Of a stretch of DNA of 64,000 bases, positions 8,021 to 17,637 are shown piece by piece. This DNA is from Candidatus Zhuqueibacterota bacterium. GTDB taxonomy: Bacteria > Zhuqueibacterota > Zhuqueibacteria > Oceanimicrobiales > Oceanimicrobiaceae. A model generated the notes under the pieces. That model saw only the letters and a program-made list of their open reading frames with translations, made no database searches and was not told where the DNA came from. The number at the start of each line of letters is the position of its first letter. Within the stretch, counting starts at the first letter, position 1. Both the position numbers and the translations under genes were made by a program. The stretch is taken from assembly GCA_029261995.1 (NCBI GenBank), contig JAJDAF010000041.1, positions 1 through 64,000 on the forward strand, in the 5' to 3' direction.

Positions 8021-8407
8021 ATGGCCAAGTCGCCCCGAAGAATGGTTCGGTTACTCCGGAGGGTGATCCGGCTACTCCGGAGGATGGTCCGGCTACCCCG
8101 CAGGGTGATCCGGCTACTCCGGAGGGTGGTCCGGCTACCCCGCAGGATGATCCGGCTACCCCGCAGGATGGTCCGGCTACTCCGGAGGATGGTCCGGCTA
8201 CTCCGGAGGATGGTCCGGCTACTCCGGAGGATGGTCCGGCTACTCCGGAGGATGGTCCGGCTACTCCGGAGGGTGGTCCGGCTACTCCGGAGGATGGTCC
8301 GGCTACCCTGGAGGATGATTCTCACAACTTTGCTCAGCTTGCCTGAAGTTTTCGCTAAACCTTCCGAAAGATCTATCAAAGAGTCTTTGTACCAAATGAT
8401 GAGGTGA
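8021..8407 (+). CDS. Possible arginine-rich repeat protein encoded by minisatellite
   Basis: An ATG with an excellent ribosome site (GGGAGG, 7 nt upstream) opens a 128-codon frame across the 21-bp repeats, giving heptads of the type RRMVRLL and a very basic amphipathic protein. The frame closes 4 bp before the ATG of the coiled-coil gene. Because the unit is a multiple of three and lacks stops, other frames and the opposite strand are also open (one encodes GPATPED heptads), so openness proves nothing. The equivalent region before the second coiled-coil gene at 18336 lacks the repeats. Doubtful; it could be a leader region with no protein product. Confidence 0.3.
   Translation: MAKSPRRMVRLLRRVIRLLRRMVRLPRRVIRLLRRVVRLPRRMIRLPRRMVRLLRRMVRLLRRMVRLLRRMVRLLRRMVRLLRRVVRLLRRMVRLPWRMILTTLLSLPEVFAKPSERSIKESLYQMMR
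8023..8316 (+). repeat. 21-bp tandem repeat (minisatellite), about 14 units
   Basis: Thirteen clear units (8044-8316) plus one degenerate unit (8023-8043), each 21 bp, built on the core CCGGCTACTCCGG with variants ACCCCGCAG and GAT/GGT at the joints. Units 7-10 are identical, which suggests recent expansion there. It lies just upstream of a coiled-coil gene. Confidence 0.95.
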
Positions 8408-8411
8408 TGTT

Positions 8412-9131
8412 ATGGCTTATCGACGGACGGAAAAGAAGTTCAACTATTTCGACACGCTCCTGGCGCGCATGGCGGAGGCGCACGTAAACAGCGGCACGCC
8501 ATTGCGCGACGATTTGAAGGCAACTCTCCACACCGTACATGTTGACTTGAAAACGCATATCAACGCCTATATCAGCTTGCAGGGCCAGAAGAGCGAGACC
8601 GGACAACTGGCGGGGCAGTTGCAGGTGCAGGGTGAAAGGGTGCTGCGCAAGGTAAGACAGATGCTGAAGAGCCAGCTCCCCGACGAGGTGTTGCCGGCGG
8701 TCCTGCAGGTCTACCACCTGGATCGCGAACTGCCGAGAGCGCGCGGCGATCTGCTGGGCCGGCTGCGGCTTGCCAACGAAGCAGTAGGGCAGCAAAGCGA
8801 GGAACTTCGCAAACCGCCACAGGATCTGCAGACCGAACTGCAAGATACTTTTGAGGCGCTGAACGAAAAACTGGCAGGCAGCAATGGCGTGGAAGCTGAT
8901 CTGGAAGAAGCGAGGCGCAATCTGCAGGAAAGCATGGAGGCGGCAGCGGACATCCGCGAGCGCTCACACGCTTACTTGAAAGGCGTACTGCCCGGCGGCG
9001 CGAAAGACCCGCTGCTGATTGATTACGGCTTGCGCAGACGATTTGCGGATAAGCCGGGGACTCAGGTGACGGTGGTGAATCAAGAGGAAGAGCCGGTGGT
9101 AGGAGATTGGAGAGCGCCTTCTGAAACGTGA
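8412..9131 (+). CDS. Coiled-coil protein of a local multicopy family, copy A
   Basis: A 239-residue soluble helical protein I do not recognise. It begins MAYRRTEKKFNYFDTLLARM and contains a long helical/coiled-coil region (about residues 125-185), a conserved RSHAYLKGVLPGG segment, and a C-terminal LIDYGLRRRFA...VTVVN tail. By eye about four residues in five match copy B at 18336. A third, truncated copy lies at 40042-40115. Each copy is followed by the same palindrome. No signal peptide or membrane segment. The divergence is spread along the protein, so it is probably expressed and selected. Function unknown. Confidence 0.75.
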   Translation: MAYRRTEKKFNYFDTLLARMAEAHVNSGTPLRDDLKATLHTVHVDLKTHINAYISLQGQKSETGQLAGQLQVQGERVLRKVRQMLKSQLPDEVLPAVLQVYHLDRELPRARGDLLGRLRLANEAVGQQSEELRKPPQDLQTELQDTFEALNEKLAGSNGVEADLEEARRNLQESMEAAADIRERSHAYLKGVLPGGAKDPLLIDYGLRRRFADKPGTQVTVVNQEEEPVVGDWRAPSET

Positions 9132-9160
9132 TGATTAATTTCTTTTGGAGTTTGCAACTT

Positions 9161-9197
9161 AAACCTGCCAGGTTTTGGAAACCTGGCAGGTTTTTTT
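9161..9197 (+). repeat. Palindromic repeat, terminator-like, after copy A
   Basis: Arms AAACCTGCCAGGTTT (9161-9175) and AAACCTGGCAGGTTT (9179-9193), loop TGG, then four more Ts. A 15-bp hairpin with a T-run: it would work as an intrinsic terminator for the gene ending at 9131. It belongs to a family scattered over the window. Confidence 0.9.
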
Positions 9198-9202
9198 GGC
9201 GA

Positions 9203-9418
9203 TTAAGTCTTGGTTCTGTGAATCTTTGCCGTACAATCTGCACATTGCCACACAGGATCGTCGTCGGTGACGCAGCAGCCGCCAAAGACAATCCGGCCGG
9301 CACCCAAGTCGTTGGAAAGTTCTTCCGAGAAACCTGGTAACCCATAAAGAACCACAGCTATGCGAGCTGAGGTGCATGCGGGACATTTGCGGGGTTTTCT
9401 GCGGGATTCGTATCTCAT
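9203..9418 (-). CDS. Small cysteine-rich zinc-ribbon-like protein
   Basis: A 71-residue protein with C12-P-A-C15 near the start, a GGCC segment (C48, C49) and C59-A-D-C62 near the end, the pattern of small zinc-ribbon proteins with a G-L-P loop and a G-G-C...W-x-C-x-x-C end that I have seen as hypothetical proteins in many bacteria. It is the last gene of the restriction operon, 76 bp after hsdR and in the same direction, and ends 6 bp from the palindrome. The ribosome site is weak. The function is unknown; membership of the operon is inferred from direction and distance. Confidence 0.6.
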   Translation of the reverse strand: MRYESRRKPRKCPACTSARIAVVLYGLPGFSEELSNDLGAGRIVFGGCCVTDDDPVWQCADCTAKIHRTKT

Positions 9419-9494
9419 CTATTGCAAGAGAGCTTGTTGTGGGAAACAGTTCCAAACTCATCCGTGCCTTCAGGACAGAGTCACCAAGAGAAAT

Positions 9495-12400
9495 CTACTC
9501 TTCATCCACTGTCCACTCCTGACAAAGCACCGTCGCCTGCTCCAGCACCAATTCCGTGGCCGTTGCCTGCAGGTCTGGCGGGTAACCGTATTTCCTGAGA
9601 ATACGCTTCACCATGACCCGGATTTGAGCGCGGGCATTCTCACGCTTGGTCCAGTCAACGGAGACGCTGCGTTTGACCGACTTGACCAACTCCTGTGCGA
9701 TGAGTTTCAATATGTCATCGCCAAGCACCTTGACGGCGCTGTCATTCACTTCGAGAGCGTCGTAGAAGGCGATCTCATCATCGGTGAGCCCCAGACTTTC
9801 ACCGCGTTTCTGTGCTTCCCGCATCTGCCTGGCGAGTTTGATGAGTTCTTCGATGACTTCCGCGGCTTCGATGGCGCGATTCTGGTATTTGTTGATGGCC
9901 TCTTCCAGCATCTCGGCGAAAGAACGCGCCTGAACTACGTTCTTGCGCATGCGGGTCTTGATTTCGTCGGCCAGCAATTTCTTGAGCAGCTCAAGGGCGA
10001 GGTTGCGCTGAGGAAGCTGCCGCACTTCCGCCAAAAATTCATCTGACAGAATCGAGATGTCCGGCTTGTCGAGACCGGCTGCGGCGAAAATATCCAGGAC
10101 TTCGGTGGAGGATACAGCGCGCGAGACGAGCTGGCGAATCGCTGTTTCCATTTCCTCAGGCGTTTTTTCTCCTTCAGCACCGGTGGTCTTAACGAGGCTG
10201 GCGCGGATTTCCTGGAACAACCCGACCTCGTCGCGAATGGCCAGAGCCTCTTCATGGGGTACGGCAAGCGCGAACGCTTTCGACAAGGCGGCCACAGCCT
10301 GCAGATAGCGTTTCTTGCCATCTTCAAGGCCCAGGAGGAAATCCATGGCCTGGGCGATACCGGTCATGCGTTCCGCCACGGGTGCTGTGACAATGGGGAG
10401 GTAGTCGAATCCATGCAACATGTCCCGCACGACCTCGATTTTCTCCAGCATGACCGCAACGGCTTCACTCTGGTCGATAGTGGCCTTGCCCTTGCCACCG
10501 CTTTCCGTGTAATTGGCAAGGGCGCGTTTCAACGCATCCGCCAAGCCCAGGTAATCGACGACACGGCCGCCCGGTTTGTCACGAAATACCCGGTTGACGC
10601 GGGCGATGGCCTGCATCAGGTTGTGTCCGGCCATGGGCTTATCCAGATACATGGTGTGCATGCTTGGGCAGTCGAAGCCGGTGAGCCACATGTCGCGCAC
10701 AATGACGAGCTGCAGGTCATCAGCCGGATCTTTGAAGCGCTTGGCCATGGCCTCGCGGGCCTTCTTGGTGCGGATGTGCGGCTGCCAGGACAATTCGTCG
10801 GAGGCGGACCCGGACATAACAATCTTGATACCGCCTTTGCTGTCATCATCGCTGTGCCAGTCCGGACGCAGCTTGACAATGGCGTTGTGCATGTCAACAC
10901 AAATGCGGCGGCTCATACAGACAATGAGAGCTTTGCCTTGCATCGCCTCCTGCCGTGTCTCGAAGTGCTCCACCAGGTCGGCGGCAACCAGGCCGAGGCG
11001 TTTCCCGGTGCCGACCATGGCCTCCACCGAGGCCCATTTGCTCCGCATTCGCTGCTTGCGACTCTCCTCTTCTTCGGCTTCGGTGATCTCCTCGAACTCG
11101 GGGTCGATGGTGGGCTTTTCGGCTTGGTCAAGCTCGATGCGCGCCAGCCGGCTTTCGTAGTAAATCGAAACCGTCGCACCGTCCTCGACCGCGCGCAGGA
11201 TATCGTACTTGTCGATATAATCGCCAAAGACAGCCGGGGTGTTCCGGTCGGTGCTTTCTACCGGCGTGCCGGTAAAGCCGATAAACGAGGCATTTGGCAG
11301 CGCGTCGTGCACGTGGCGCGCGAAGCCGTCGATGAAGTCGTACTGGCTGCGGTGCGCTTCGTCCGCAATGACCACGATGTTGCGCCGCTCGCTCAGAAGC
11401 GGATAGGCACCACCCTTGTTTTCAGGAAAAAACTTCTGGATGGTCGTAAAAATCACACCGCCGGAGGCCACTTGCAGAAGGTCGCGCAGATGGGCGCGGC
11501 CGCCGGCTTGAACCGGCGTTTGTCGCAGAAGCTCTTTGTTGTTTGAAAAGGTTCCGAAAAGCTGGTCGTCGAGATCGTTGCGGTCGGTGATGACCAGCAC
11601 CGTCGGGTTTTCCATGTAGGGATGGCGAATGACCTTGCTGGCGAAAAACACCATGGACAGGCTTTTGCCCGAACCCTGGGTATGCCACACCACGCCGATA
11701 CGCTTGTCTCCGAATTTTTGCTTGGTTCTGTAAGGCTCGGTTTTGTCATGAAAAGCAAAGGGGTCCGCGGCCTCAGCTTCCAGGAACCGGCCATATTGCA
11801 GATTAGCCGGGGCCTCGATGCCGCAGGCTGAGAGCGTGCACTCCACCGCCTTGTTGACGGCATGATACTGGTGGTAGCCGGCGGCTTTCTTGGCAATGGA
11901 GGCGGTGTCCCCGCCCTCGTGTTCAAAGGTGATGAAGTTAAGGCAGTAATCCAGAACGCGGCTGCGGTCGAACACGCCTTTGAAGAGCGTCTCCAGGCCG
12001 GGCTGCACCACGCCGTCGGAATGCTTTTCGTTGCCGGGCTCGCGGTAGAGGTCGGCGCCGTCGATGGTTCGCCAGGGCATAAAGCGGTCCCAGCCGGCCG
12101 TCAAAGTGCCAGCGCGCGCCTGCATGCCGTCGGAGATGATGAGCAGTTCGTTATAGACAAATAGGGAGGGTATCTGCTCTTTGTAAGTCTGGAGCTGGTT
12201 GAAGGCGTGGCGGATGGTGGCATTCTCATCTGCCGGGTTTTTCAATTCGACTACGGCCAGCGGCAGGCCGTTGACAAAAACCACGATGTCCGGCCGGCGT
12301 TCGCGCTTGTTTTCCACCACGGTGAATTGGTTTGCGGCCAGCCAGTCGTTGTTGTCTGGATTGGCCAGGTCCATCAACCAGGCTTTGTCGTGCTTCTCAC

Positions 12401-12716
12401 CGTCCGCGGCCATCCAGGAAACATCGACACCTTCGGTGAGCATGCGGTGGAACCTGCGATTGTTTTCGATCAGGGAAGGGCTTTCGGGCCGAGTGACTTT
12501 GCGGACGGCTTCATCTATGGCTTCAACCGGCAATGCTGGATTGATGCGTTGCAGTGCACCGCTCAACCTGCCGATGAGCACGACATCGGTGTAATTGGCT
12601 TGTGTGTCGCGCTCAGGCCTGGGGCCATCGAAGGCAATGTCAGGGCCGTACTCGATGGCGTAGCCGAGATTGTCCAGCCATTCCAGGGCGGTTTGTTCGA
12701 GTTGGTTTTCGTTCAT
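9495..12716 (-). CDS. hsdR: Type I restriction enzyme R subunit
   Basis: The 1073-residue motor and nuclease subunit of a type I restriction complex (R2M2S). The N-terminal nuclease domain has the PD-(D/E)xK core ([19 protein letters not shown], near residues 140-160). The SF2 helicase/translocase domain has Walker A in HTQGSGKS, a DEAH box in [11 protein letters not shown], and motif III in FIGFTGTP. The C-terminal helical part contacts the methyltransferase core. Length is normal for the family. Start ATG is 2 bp after the stop of the four-helix-bundle gene, so it is translated within the same operon. No frameshifts are seen, so the subunit should be active. Confidence 0.96.
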   Translation of the reverse strand: MNENQLEQTALEWLDNLGYAIEYGPDIAFDGPRPERDTQANYTDVVLIGRLSGALQRINPALPVEAIDEAVRKVTRPESPSLIENNRRFHRMLTEGVDVSWMAADGEKHDKAWLMDLANPDNNDWLAANQFTVVENKRERRPDIVVFVNGLPLAVVELKNPADENATIRHAFNQLQTYKEQIPSLFVYNELLIISDGMQARAGTLTAGWDRFMPWRTIDGADLYREPGNEKHSDGVVQPGLETLFKGVFDRSRVLDYCLNFITFEHEGGDTASIAKKAAGYHQYHAVNKAVECTLSACGIEAPANLQYGRFLEAEAADPFAFHDKTEPYRTKQKFGDKRIGVVWHTQGSGKSLSMVFFASKVIRHPYMENPTVLVITDRNDLDDQLFGTFSNNKELLRQTPVQAGGRAHLRDLLQVASGGVIFTTIQKFFPENKGGAYPLLSERRNIVVIADEAHRSQYDFIDGFARHVHDALPNASFIGFTGTPVESTDRNTPAVFGDYIDKYDILRAVEDGATVSIYYESRLARIELDQAEKPTIDPEFEEITEAEEEESRKQRMRSKWASVEAMVGTGKRLGLVAADLVEHFETRQEAMQGKALIVCMSRRICVDMHNAIVKLRPDWHSDDDSKGGIKIVMSGSASDELSWQPHIRTKKAREAMAKRFKDPADDLQLVIVRDMWLTGFDCPSMHTMYLDKPMAGHNLMQAIARVNRVFRDKPGGRVVDYLGLADALKRALANYTESGGKGKATIDQSEAVAVMLEKIEVVRDMLHGFDYLPIVTAPVAERMTGIAQAMDFLLGLEDGKKRYLQAVAALSKAFALAVPHEEALAIRDEVGLFQEIRASLVKTTGAEGEKTPEEMETAIRQLVSRAVSSTEVLDIFAAAGLDKPDISILSDEFLAEVRQLPQRNLALELLKKLLADEIKTRMRKNVVQARSFAEMLEEAINKYQNRAIEAAEVIEELIKLARQMREAQKRGESLGLTDDEIAFYDALEVNDSAVKVLGDDILKLIAQELVKSVKRSVSVDWTKRENARAQIRVMVKRILRKYGYPPDLQATATELVLEQATVLCQEWTVDEE

Positions 12717-12718
12717 GT

Positions 12719-13399
12719 TTATTTTTCTCTGCGTTTCCGCTGTCTTGTCCGATACAAGCGCTCTGTGAAGCCGCCTTCGTTTTCGAAGGCGGCGGCCTGC
12801 GCAGCAAGCTGGCGGTCCAAAAGGGCGGTGGCCACCGCCAGTAGCGTTAGTGCGGCATTGGCGGCGGCTTCCTCGTTGCTGGTTCCGGTGGACGGGGTGG
12901 ACTTAATGGACTGTCCATGTGGTCCACTTTGTTCATGTTGTTTGCCCTCTTTAGAAACACCCTGCACCCATTGTGCAACCTCATCAGCAGTTTGACACCG
13001 TTTATCTATCAGTCCCTGCCGCCGCGGGTCGCTTCTCTCCCAAAGCGCCAGTCTCCGATGCCTTAAAAAATCCTCATAATCCAGCCTCAACTCCTCCAAA
13101 CTCCCCCGAGCCACGTTGGTCAGTTTCATTTCCATCTTCTTCGAGGTTCCTGAGAACTGACTGCCTTCCGCAATGTTCTGCACCCCCGACCGCGCTGCCT
13201 GCACCATTTGATCATGGGTGCGGCTGCGTTTATCGATGTAGCGGTCACAGAACCGCACTGTGATGTCATAAACCAACTGGGCGATTTGAAAGCTCTTGAG
13301 TTTGCGGTAGCCGCCATGCTTTGGGATTAAACCTTCCGGGGCGTTGTCTTTGTCAGATTGTCCGCGGGGACGGTCTTTTCCATGCTTGTCATTACTCAT
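12719..13399 (-). CDS. Four-helix-bundle protein of restriction operon
   Basis: A 226-residue protein. Residues ~30-130 ([46 protein letters not shown]) match the four-helix-bundle family that includes the 23S intervening-sequence protein and the avd proteins of diversity-generating retroelements. A C-terminal basic extension follows; I recall that such proteins with a suffix domain are often found inside type I restriction loci. The first 25 residues are charged and disordered. It sits directly upstream of hsdR with 2 bp between. Role unknown; by analogy a nucleic-acid-associated or structural accessory protein. Confidence 0.75.
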   Translation of the reverse strand: MSNDKHGKDRPRGQSDKDNAPEGLIPKHGGYRKLKSFQIAQLVYDITVRFCDRYIDKRSRTHDQMVQAARSGVQNIAEGSQFSGTSKKMEMKLTNVARGSLEELRLDYEDFLRHRRLALWERSDPRRQGLIDKRCQTADEVAQWVQGVSKEGKQHEQSGPHGQSIKSTPSTGTSNEEAAANAALTLLAVATALLDRQLAAQAAAFENEGGFTERLYRTRQRKRREK

Positions 13400-13458
13400 T
13401 TTCTGGAACCCTCAGCAAATCCAACAGTTTGGAATTGCCCAAGCGTCTCTCCTTTTCT

Positions 13459-13528
13459 AACCACGAACGACACGAAAAGCACGAAAGCCGGTCCATGTCT
13501 TTTCGTGTCTTTCGTGCTTTTCGTGGTT
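13459..13528. repeat. ACCACGAA palindrome at 3' end of GxxExxY gene
   Basis: Imperfect inverted repeat: the left arm starts AACCACGAACGACACG at 13459 and the right arm ends GCTTTTCGTGGTT at 13528, about 28 bp each, with a short loop near 13490-13500. The stop codon TGA (13530-13528, minus strand) of the GxxExxY gene is formed at the edge of this repeat. Confidence 0.85.
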
Positions 13529-13911
13529 CAGTTGGCATACCTGTTTACGGTTGCTTTGGGATAGCTTCCAAAATTGACCAGAAGCCCCAGTTTCAAGTTA
13601 GTGGTCTTAAGGTAATTCAGGATTTGCGCTTCATGCCGCGGGACAACTTCCTTTACTGCCTTGAGTTCAACGATGATCTTGTCGTGGCAGACGAAGTCGG
13701 GTTTATAGGTCTGTTTCAGCGCTTCGCCTTTATAATTGATTGTCAACTCCGGTTGCGGGCTGAAAGGGATCTTTCGAAGCATAAATTCCCTTTCCAGACA
13801 TTCCTGGTAAACCGCCTCGAGAAAACCACATCCCATTTCACGATACACGGCAAACACCGCCCCCTGGATTTCATAGCTTTCGTCTTTATAGATGATCTTT
13901 TCGTGGTTCAT
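13528..13911 (-). CDS. GxxExxY protein
   Basis: A 127-residue member of the GxxExxY family: G-C-G-F-L-E-A-V-Y near residue 28 is the name motif, and DFVCHDKIIVELKAVKEV is the conserved core, which resembles a PD-(D/E)xK nuclease-like fold (D...E-L-K). Its first codons, ATG-AAC-CAC-GAA-AAG, and its stop, TGA-ACCACGAAAAG, both lie in copies of the ACCACGAA repeat, so the gene looks like a cassette inserted between hsdS and the four-helix-bundle gene. GxxExxY genes are often found beside or inside such repeats. The biochemical function is not established. Confidence 0.88.
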   Translation of the reverse strand: MNHEKIIYKDESYEIQGAVFAVYREMGCGFLEAVYQECLEREFMLRKIPFSPQPELTINYKGEALKQTYKPDFVCHDKIIVELKAVKEVVPRHEAQILNYLKTTNLKLGLLVNFGSYPKATVNRYAN

Positions 13912-13935
13912 TCTACATATCCTTATTTAGTAAAT

Positions 13936-14023
13936 AACCACGAACCACACGAAAAACACGAAAAAAAGCACAAAGAATCAAGCACCGATCTTTTCGTGTG
14001 TTTTCGTGCCTTTCGTGGTTCAT
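13936..14023. repeat. ACCACGAA palindrome between hsdS and GxxExxY gene
   Basis: Imperfect inverted repeat: left arm AACCACGAACCACACG from 13936, right arm ending CCTTTCGTGGTTCATG at 14023, arms ~34 bp, spacer ~20 bp. The TGA stop of hsdS (14022-14020) lies inside the right arm. Same family as the repeat at 13459-13528. Confidence 0.85.
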
Positions 14024-15675
14024 GCAACACCCTCCAGCAGTTTCTCGGCGTCGGGGATGCGCAGTTCGCCGGAGATGAGTTTGGGGAGAAGAGTATCACA
14101 GAGAGACTTTAGTTTTGAGTTTTCGCGATCATTGATCACAAGCTTTTCTCCCGTCGCCGCAAGTATTTTTTCGGCAGCTGCCACGACAGGAGGCGGCGCA
14201 ACTAATAGGCGTAGTTTTGCAATGTGTTTGACATGAAGGCTCTTAAGAATAGTGCCATCAGTTGTATTCCGCTCGATCTCTTTCTTCATGAAGGAAGAAG
14301 TCATAGCAGTTCTCATTAGGTGCGGTGGATATTTTGATGGATCAGGTCTCAAAACGACGAGGTTACGACCAAAACTCACTTCCTCATCATACATCAATTG
14401 CGCAACTGCACCAACACGGCCGGTTTTTGTAACAAAAATATCGCCTTTCCGTGGCCTGATTCTTTTTGTCCACTCCTTGAAATCATCATCCGAAACCAGA
14501 AACTCTTTTGCCCAAGTTAATCGGCCATGATCCCCAATGTTGAAAACCTGAATCATTCTTTTGCCATTGACGATGGGATCAGGTTTCTTGGAATGAAGAC
14601 AATCCACGATTTGATGAGCCACGACAGATAAAGGCTTTACACCCCACCCCTTCGGAATCTCCCCAAGCTCGGAGTCTTCGAAGCTGTCTGGGAAGAGATC
14701 GGCGATTTCTTTGGGCAGGCCGGGGTCGCGGTTTGCGGCTTTGGCGCGCACCGGGTCGAAGTCGATAAACCAGCTCTTGAAAATGGCCTGGGCCATCTGC
14801 TCCAGGGTGCGGTTCATCTGCCGATTCAGCTCGATCTTGTCGTCCAAAGTCTTCAGAATGAAGCCGATAGCCTTCTGTTCGTCAAAACTCGGTAAGATCA
14901 TTTCTAACCTGCCAAGCATCTCATTATTCAAGCTTGCCCTGGTTGAAAGAGACGACATTGCCGTAACCGCACGCCGAAAAGTGGGGCTTCGGAAGAAGTA
15001 CCCAGCGTACTCGGGTACAATCTGAGTATTTGGTTTGGCTCGTAGTCTTTTCGTGAAGCCATTGAAAGTAGCTTTCTCGTAGTCTTTCAGAGCGACGCAA
15101 CTCATACCAAGCTCTTCCATTGTTTCACTCGTCCGAGTCAGGAATACATCCCCCATCTTTATGGAACAAGCCTCCTGTTCTTGTGTTGTTGAATTGACGA
15201 GTTCGCTCAGTTCTTCTGGAACAAAGAAGTTGTAGAAGACATCCTTGAAGGAAAGAAAGCCATAACCTGATCCAAACTCGGACCGAGGTTTAGATAGCCC
15301 CGAACGAAAATCATAAAGACGGCCCAAGGGCAGTTTTCGCAATGCACCGCCCATAGTCCCCCTCTGCCTCTCCTGCACCACCACATGCTCCGCCTCAATA
15401 TTCCCGCGAAACTCATCCGGCACTTCGTCCCAAATAAACAAATCCACGCGAAACGGCAGGTCGCTTTCGTCAAAGGCCTCACGCAAATCAGACACCTGGC
15501 GTTTTTGCTCTGCGGATGCAAACGCAGCCAGGTCCAGGTCCGATTGTGGGTCTGCCGTCCATTTGACGCGGGATCCATAGGCCCAGACGGTGACATTGGG
15601 CAGGTGTTTCTTCAGCAAGCCTGATATGGTTCTGCGCTGCCCGGGAGTGATGTCGATGGCGCCAGCTATTCCCAT
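14020..15675 (-). CDS. hsdS: MNT nucleotidyltransferase fused to type I specificity subunit
   Basis: A 551-residue fusion. Residues 1-~105 are a minimal nucleotidyltransferase: G34-S35 followed by ten residues and D46-x-D48, with the third acidic residue D78 in FRVDLFI. This is the MntA-type antitoxin motif GSx10DxD. Residues ~112-551 are a type I specificity subunit with two target-recognition halves, the first starting RKLPLGRLYDF and the second IPKGWGVKPLSVVAH (near 338), separated by a conserved helical spacer (EQKAIGFILKTLDDKIELN). An ordinary HsdS is 400-450 residues, so the extra length is the MNT domain. Start ATG (GGAG upstream) overlaps the HEPN-like gene stop, so the two are coupled. 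The fusion could link DNA specificity to toxin control. Confidence 0.9.
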   Translation of the reverse strand: MGIAGAIDITPGQRRTISGLLKKHLPNVTVWAYGSRVKWTADPQSDLDLAAFASAEQKRQVSDLREAFDESDLPFRVDLFIWDEVPDEFRGNIEAEHVVVQERQRGTMGGALRKLPLGRLYDFRSGLSKPRSEFGSGYGFLSFKDVFYNFFVPEELSELVNSTTQEQEACSIKMGDVFLTRTSETMEELGMSCVALKDYEKATFNGFTKRLRAKPNTQIVPEYAGYFFRSPTFRRAVTAMSSLSTRASLNNEMLGRLEMILPSFDEQKAIGFILKTLDDKIELNRQMNRTLEQMAQAIFKSWFIDFDPVRAKAANRDPGLPKEIADLFPDSFEDSELGEIPKGWGVKPLSVVAHQIVDCLHSKKPDPIVNGKRMIQVFNIGDHGRLTWAKEFLVSDDDFKEWTKRIRPRKGDIFVTKTGRVGAVAQLMYDEEVSFGRNLVVLRPDPSKYPPHLMRTAMTSSFMKKEIERNTTDGTILKSLHVKHIAKLRLLVAPPPVVAAAEKILAATGEKLVINDRENSKLKSLCDTLLPKLISGELRIPDAEKLLEGVA

Positions 15676-16082
15676 GTTTCTCCACTCATGGTCTGGTAAA
15701 GGCCGATAGCGTCGTCCAAGAAATCATTCATCAGCTCGAGAGCGTCCTGGGCTTTTTCTCCACTATAGTCATGTGAAGTGCCAATCCGAGCTTCCGCATA
15801 TTTCAACCACAACTCGACGGATGAGGCAAACAGGCTATTCTCACCTGCCTGTCGAAATATTTTCTTTGGGCTATCCGGAACGTCCGGAACCCCTAGTTCC
15901 TCAAAAAGGTAGCGTTTCAAGGTCTTCCACAAGGTGTCATAGCAGGTTTCAAACCGCTGAATCACTGATTCGGCAACCGCTTCCTGAATGAGCTGCGTTT
16001 GTTCCGGGTCCAAGGTCTTATAGTTCTCATATTGTAGTTCAAGATGCTTCAATGACTTTCTGAATTTATCATAGTCAATCAT
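15666..16082 (-). CDS. HEPN/HI0074-like nucleotidyltransferase-partner protein (HepT-like)
   Basis: A 138-residue all-helical protein of the nucleotidyltransferase substrate-binding family (Haemophilus HI0074, the partner of HI0073): [19 protein letters not shown] and [14 protein letters not shown] are the family signatures. It carries R99-I-G-T-S-H104-D-Y106, the R-x4-H-x-Y motif of HepT-type HEPN RNase toxins, whose Tyr is AMPylated by the MNT antitoxin. Its partner MNT domain is the N-terminus of the next gene. The start at 16082 has GGAG upstream and overlaps the hsdM stop by 8 bp; a longer frame would run into hsdM. Either a toxin or an inactive binding partner; the motif is complete, so I favour a possible toxin. 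Confidence 0.8.
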   Translation of the reverse strand: MIDYDKFRKSLKHLELQYENYKTLDPEQTQLIQEAVAESVIQRFETCYDTLWKTLKRYLFEELGVPDVPDSPKKIFRQAGENSLFASSVELWLKYAEARIGTSHDYSGEKAQDALELMNDFLDDAIGLYQTMSGETWE

Positions 16083-17637
16083 TTCCGTTTTCTCCATAAC
16101 CCAAATGGTCCAGATTCTTCTTAATGGTGGCCTCAAGCTGCTCAGCTTTGGCAAATTGCGCATAGAGTTCAGCTGAGAGTTTGGCCATCTTCTCTTCAAA
16201 CGGAATGCCGTCGTCCTCGACTTCCTCCGCGCCGACATAACGGCCCGGCGTCAGAACGTAGCCGTGGCCCTTGATCTCCTCAAGCGCAGCGGACTTCCAC
16301 CAGCCGGCTTTGTCTTCGTAGTCGCCGCCTTCGTTGCGCCAGTCATGGTAAATCCCGGCGATGGCCTCAATATCCTCTTTTGACAACTCGCGGTGAACGC
16401 GGTCCACCAGGGTGCCCATGCGGCGCGCATCGATAAAAAGTGTCTGCCCCGTGCGGTCGCGGTAACCGCGCTTGTCGCCCGCCGTTTTGGAGCGCGTGAC
16501 AAACCAGAGGCAGACCGGAATCTGGGTGGTGTAGAAAAGCTGGCCGGGCAGGGCAATCATGCAGTCCACCAAATCGGCTTCGATGATTTTGCGCCGAATT
16601 TCGCCCTCGCTGGCAGTGCTGGTGGACATGGAGCCGTTGGCCATGACAAAACCTGCAATACCGGTCGAGCCCAGGTGGTGGATGAAATGCTGAATCCAGG
16701 CGTAGTTGGCGTTGTTCACCGGCGGCACCCCGTATTTCCAGCGCACGTCTTCCTTCAACCGCTGGCCGCCCCAGTCGGACATGTTGAACGGCGGATTGGC
16801 CAGGACGGTGTCCGCCTTGAGGTCTTTGTGCAGATCGTTATAGAAACTGTCGGCCTGAGTCTGGCCGAGGTTGGCGTCGATGCCGCGGATGGCGAGATTC
16901 ATCTTGGCCAGCTTCCAGGTGGTCGGGTTGGACTCCTGACCGTAGACGGCGATATCACCCAGTCGGCCGCCATGCTCTTCCACAAAGCGTTCCGACTGCA
17001 CGAACATGCCGCCCGAGCCGCAGCAAGGGTCGAAGACGCGCCCTCTGTAAGGCTCAATCATCTGGACCAGCAACTGAACGATGCACTGCGGCGTGTAGAA
17101 CTCACCGCCGCCTTTGCCTTCGGCGGCTGCAAAGCGTCCGATGAAGTATTCGTAGACGCGTCCCAGAGGATCTTTGACACCGGACTTCCTGCCCTGCAAA
17201 TCGATATTTCCTATGATGTCAACCAATTCGCCCAGGCGATGTTTGTCGAGGGCCGGACGAGAGTAATCCTTGGGCAGCACAGCCTTGAGGGTGGGATTCT
17301 CCTTTTCGAGGGCCACCATGGCATCGTCGATGCTCTTGCCGATGGTGGGTTGTTTGGCCTCGGCCTGAAGCTTTTCCCAACGCGCCTCCTTCGGCACCCA
17401 AAAAATATTGGCGGCAGCGTACTCGTCCCGGTCCTCGGGGTCGGTGTATTCGGTTTCCTGCGTTGCGGCAAGAGCGTCGTATTTGGCCTGGAAGGCGTCC
17501 GAGATGTACTTGAGAAAAATCAAGCCAAGCACGACATGCTTGTATTCGCCGGAGTCCATGTGGCCGCGCATTTTGTCGGCCATTTCCCACAGCTTGTTCT
17601 CGAATCCCAGGTTGGCGCCGTTGTTCTGCCTGGCCAT
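16075..17637 (-). CDS. hsdM: Type I restriction-modification methyltransferase subunit
   Basis: A 520-residue N6-adenine methyltransferase subunit. Residues ~1-140 are the helical N-terminal domain. The SAM site is [14 protein letters not shown] (motif I, near residue 204), and the catalytic motif IV is N-P-P-F in [43 protein letters not shown] is the typical N-terminal HsdM sequence. The first gene of the operon; AGAGGAAG lies 8 nt before ATG 17637. It works with HsdS to methylate the recognition site and with HsdR to restrict. The recognition sequence cannot be read from the DNA. Confidence 0.97.
   Translation of the reverse strand: MARQNNGANLGFENKLWEMADKMRGHMDSGEYKHVVLGLIFLKYISDAFQAKYDALAATQETEYTDPEDRDEYAAANIFWVPKEARWEKLQAEAKQPTIGKSIDDAMVALEKENPTLKAVLPKDYSRPALDKHRLGELVDIIGNIDLQGRKSGVKDPLGRVYEYFIGRFAAAEGKGGGEFYTPQCIVQLLVQMIEPYRGRVFDPCCGSGGMFVQSERFVEEHGGRLGDIAVYGQESNPTTWKLAKMNLAIRGIDANLGQTQADSFYNDLHKDLKADTVLANPPFNMSDWGGQRLKEDVRWKYGVPPVNNANYAWIQHFIHHLGSTGIAGFVMANGSMSTSTASEGEIRRKIIEADLVDCMIALPGQLFYTTQIPVCLWFVTRSKTAGDKRGYRDRTGQTLFIDARRMGTLVDRVHRELSKEDIEAIAGIYHDWRNEGGDYEDKAGWWKSAALEEIKGHGYVLTPGRYVGAEEVEDDGIPFEEKMAKLSAELYAQFAKAEQLEATIKKNLDHLGYGENGND

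Noticed and set aside
8023-8316. CRISPR array
   Set aside because: The units are contiguous with no spacers, so it is a minisatellite.
8014-8346. GPATPED repeat protein starting at a TTG
   Set aside because: The TTG abuts the ribosome site with no spacing; the neighbouring ATG frame is better placed, and neither is strongly supported.
7513-8379. Long minus-strand frame across the deaminase and minisatellite
   Set aside because: It is open only because the 21-bp repeats lack stops and the rest is antisense to the deaminase.
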